Below are positions 63,011 through 64,000 of a DNA stretch of 64,000 bases, piece after piece. This stretch comes from CAIXLI01 sp964587125. Lineage in GTDB: Bacteria; Pseudomonadota; Alphaproteobacteria; UBA9219. Position numbers and translations under genes: made by a program. The stretch covers positions 11,509 to 75,508 of the forward strand of contig CAZPKC010000011.1 of the NCBI GenBank assembly GCA_964587125.1. Reading direction: 5' to 3'. The notes beneath the pieces were generated by a model. That model was not told the origin of the DNA. It ran no database searches and saw only the letters and a program-made list of their open reading frames with translations. The first letter of the stretch is position 1. Every line of letters begins with the position of its first letter.

Positions 63011-63044
63011 AAAAAAGTCATTCCGGGAAAAGCCGGAATGACTT
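63011..63044 (-). terminator. ftsZ terminator built from the palindromic repeat
   Basis: A 12 bp stem (AAGTCATTCCGG/CCGGAATGACTT) with a 6-nt loop, followed on the minus strand by T6. It lies 15 bp past the ftsZ stop. The arms share the ATTCCGG/CCGGAATGAC core of the palindromic repeat family. Confidence 0.9.
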
Positions 63045-63058
63045 CTTGGTTAACGCGG

Positions 63059-64000
63059 TTAGTGGTTGCTTTGGCGGCGAAGGAAGGCCGGAATTTCAAG
63101 TAAGTCTTCCGGTTGTTCCGAGATCACCGGACGGTCTACCGGCCGGACTTCCGCGTGCTGCGGCGCGGCCAAGGCCTCCTCGCCCATCTGCGCTTCCGGC
63201 GTTTCCTCGTCGTGATGCTGAGACGATGGACGCACAAGGCCGAAGCCCGTAATGCGCGTGAAGAGAGATTCGGCGCGGCGCTGGCGGCGTTGCTCAGACG
63301 CGGGCTGGGGCGACGCGGTTTGCGCCGACAATTGCGTCATGCGCATGTCGGCCGCTGGCGCCATCGGCGTGGCCGGACGCGCGCTGCGGGCGTGGGTTTC
63401 CGGCGTCGCCGCTTTTGGCTGCGCCTGAACCGCGCGCGGCGCGGGAGCTTCGACGGCTTCGGGAGCGGAAATCGCTTCTTCCGCGATGTCCTTTCTGGCT
63501 TCGGATACCTGAATCTTCGCTTCGACTTCGGGCTCAATCGCCTCGATCGGCTCCGTGTGCGGGAGGACATCGGCGTGCGGCACGATCGCCTGTGGCATTG
63601 TGAAGTAGTTGGTTTGCGAAGCGACCGCAGGATTCACCTGCTGCACCGGAACGGCTTGAGACGGATACGCGGGCTGCGCATAGGCCGGGGGCGTTTGAGT
63701 CCGCGCCGAAACAGGGGCCGGGCGGGGACGAGCTACCGCCGCCTGTGGGCTGACGGTTCCGGCGGAAGTTGTCGTCGTCGTCGCGGCGGAACGCTGCTGC
63801 GCGGCGGCGTCTATGCCGGTCGCAATGACCGAAACGCGGATTTTGCCGTCGAGCGCTTCGCCCAAGGTCGAGCCGACCTTGATCTGCGCTTCGGGATCGA
63901 CTTCCTCCCGGATGCGGTTCGCCGCCTGATCGACTTCGAACAACGTCATGTCGAGGCCACCCGTGATGTTGATAAGCACCCCGCGCGCGCCCTTCATCGA
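63059..64000 (-). CDS. ftsZ: Cell division protein FtsZ, C-terminal part
   Basis: Tubulin homologue that forms the division ring. The window holds the last part of the GTPase domain (KGARGVLINITGGLDMTLFE, IREEVDPEAQIKVGST, RVSVIATGID), a long Pro/Ala/Glu-rich linker (about 220 residues, with some basic blocks), and the conserved C-terminal peptide LEIPAFLRRQ that binds FtsA and other partners. The 5' end and nucleotide-binding T4 loop lie beyond 64000. The linker is longer than in E. coli, as in many alphaproteobacteria. Confidence 0.95.
   Translation of the reverse strand, partial: SMKGARGVLINITGGLDMTLFEVDQAANRIREEVDPEAQIKVGSTLGEALDGKIRVSVIATGIDAAAQQRSAATTTTTSAGTVSPQAAVARPRPAPVSARTQTPPAYAQPAYPSQAVPVQQVNPAVASQTNYFTMPQAIVPHADVLPHTEPIEAIEPEVEAKIQVSEARKDIAEEAISAPEAVEAPAPRAVQAQPKAATPETHARSARPATPMAPAADMRMTQLSAQTASPQPASEQRRQRRAESLFTRITGFGLVRPSSQHHDEETPEAQMGEEALAAPQHAEVRPVDRPVISEQPEDLLEIPAFLRRQSNH

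Noticed and set aside
1..64000. Prophage, transposon or plasmid segment
   Set aside because: No integrase, transposase, phage structural or replication gene was seen; the content is mainly core metabolism and envelope genes.

Overview
This 64 kb window is chromosomal DNA of a free-living, motile, Gram-negative alphaproteobacterium of moderate GC content. The evidence for that assignment is a class I lysyl-tRNA synthetase, gyrA followed by coaD, a proS-lolC-lolD operon, a DUF3108 protein, an alphaproteobacterial L31 and an FtsZ that ends in the usual C-terminal peptide. FlhF and FlhG point to polar flagella. I cannot name the genus. A Rhodospirillales- or Micavibrio-like lineage is only a guess.

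Layout. 1-6.3 kb is flagellar: flhF (5' cut by the window), flhG and a FliK-like protein on the plus strand, then fliI-fliJ on the minus strand. 6.4-14.5 kb holds an ArnT/PMT-like glycosyltransferase, guaA, tRNA-Leu(UAA), a DUF3108 protein, lysK and a secreted repeat protein. 15.2-16.5 kb is rplK-rplA. 17-26.9 kb holds a TPR/GT9 protein, coaD, gyrA, lolD, lolC, an archaeal/eukaryotic-type proS and csaA. 27-32.8 kb holds a large double-LOG-like protein, tag, rpmE, glpX, a DUF192 protein and a secreted protein. 33-42 kb holds an MsbA-like exporter, tyrS, anmK, adk and secY. 43-47 kb holds an ABC1 kinase, a HAD phosphatase and fabG. 47.3-55 kb is envelope-related: dxs, an MlaC/HpnM-like protein, a GH17-GT2 glucan synthase, two prepilins and a peptidoglycan-binding protein. 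55-64 kb holds rlmJ, thrS, an ArsC-like pseudoenzyme, a response regulator, a GT4 enzyme, a hydrolase and the 3' part of ftsZ.

Most genes are housekeeping, in short operons. About a dozen unrecognised genes lie singly between them, several AT-richer than their neighbours. At least ten palindromic repeats with a shared GGATTCCG...CGGAATGACG frame sit in intergenic gaps, and one forms the ftsZ terminator. I saw no transposase, prophage, plasmid backbone or CRISPR array.

The points most worth following up are a 784-residue protein with two LOG-like regions and an unknown N-terminal half; an archaeal/eukaryotic-type ProRS in the ancestral proS locus; a strong promoter with a long structured leader before coaD, next to a Cys-rich small gene interrupted at a T7 run; an ArsC-like protein with two catalytic cysteines changed to serine; and a 56-residue Cys-rich ORF with a good Shine-Dalgarno beside ftsZ.
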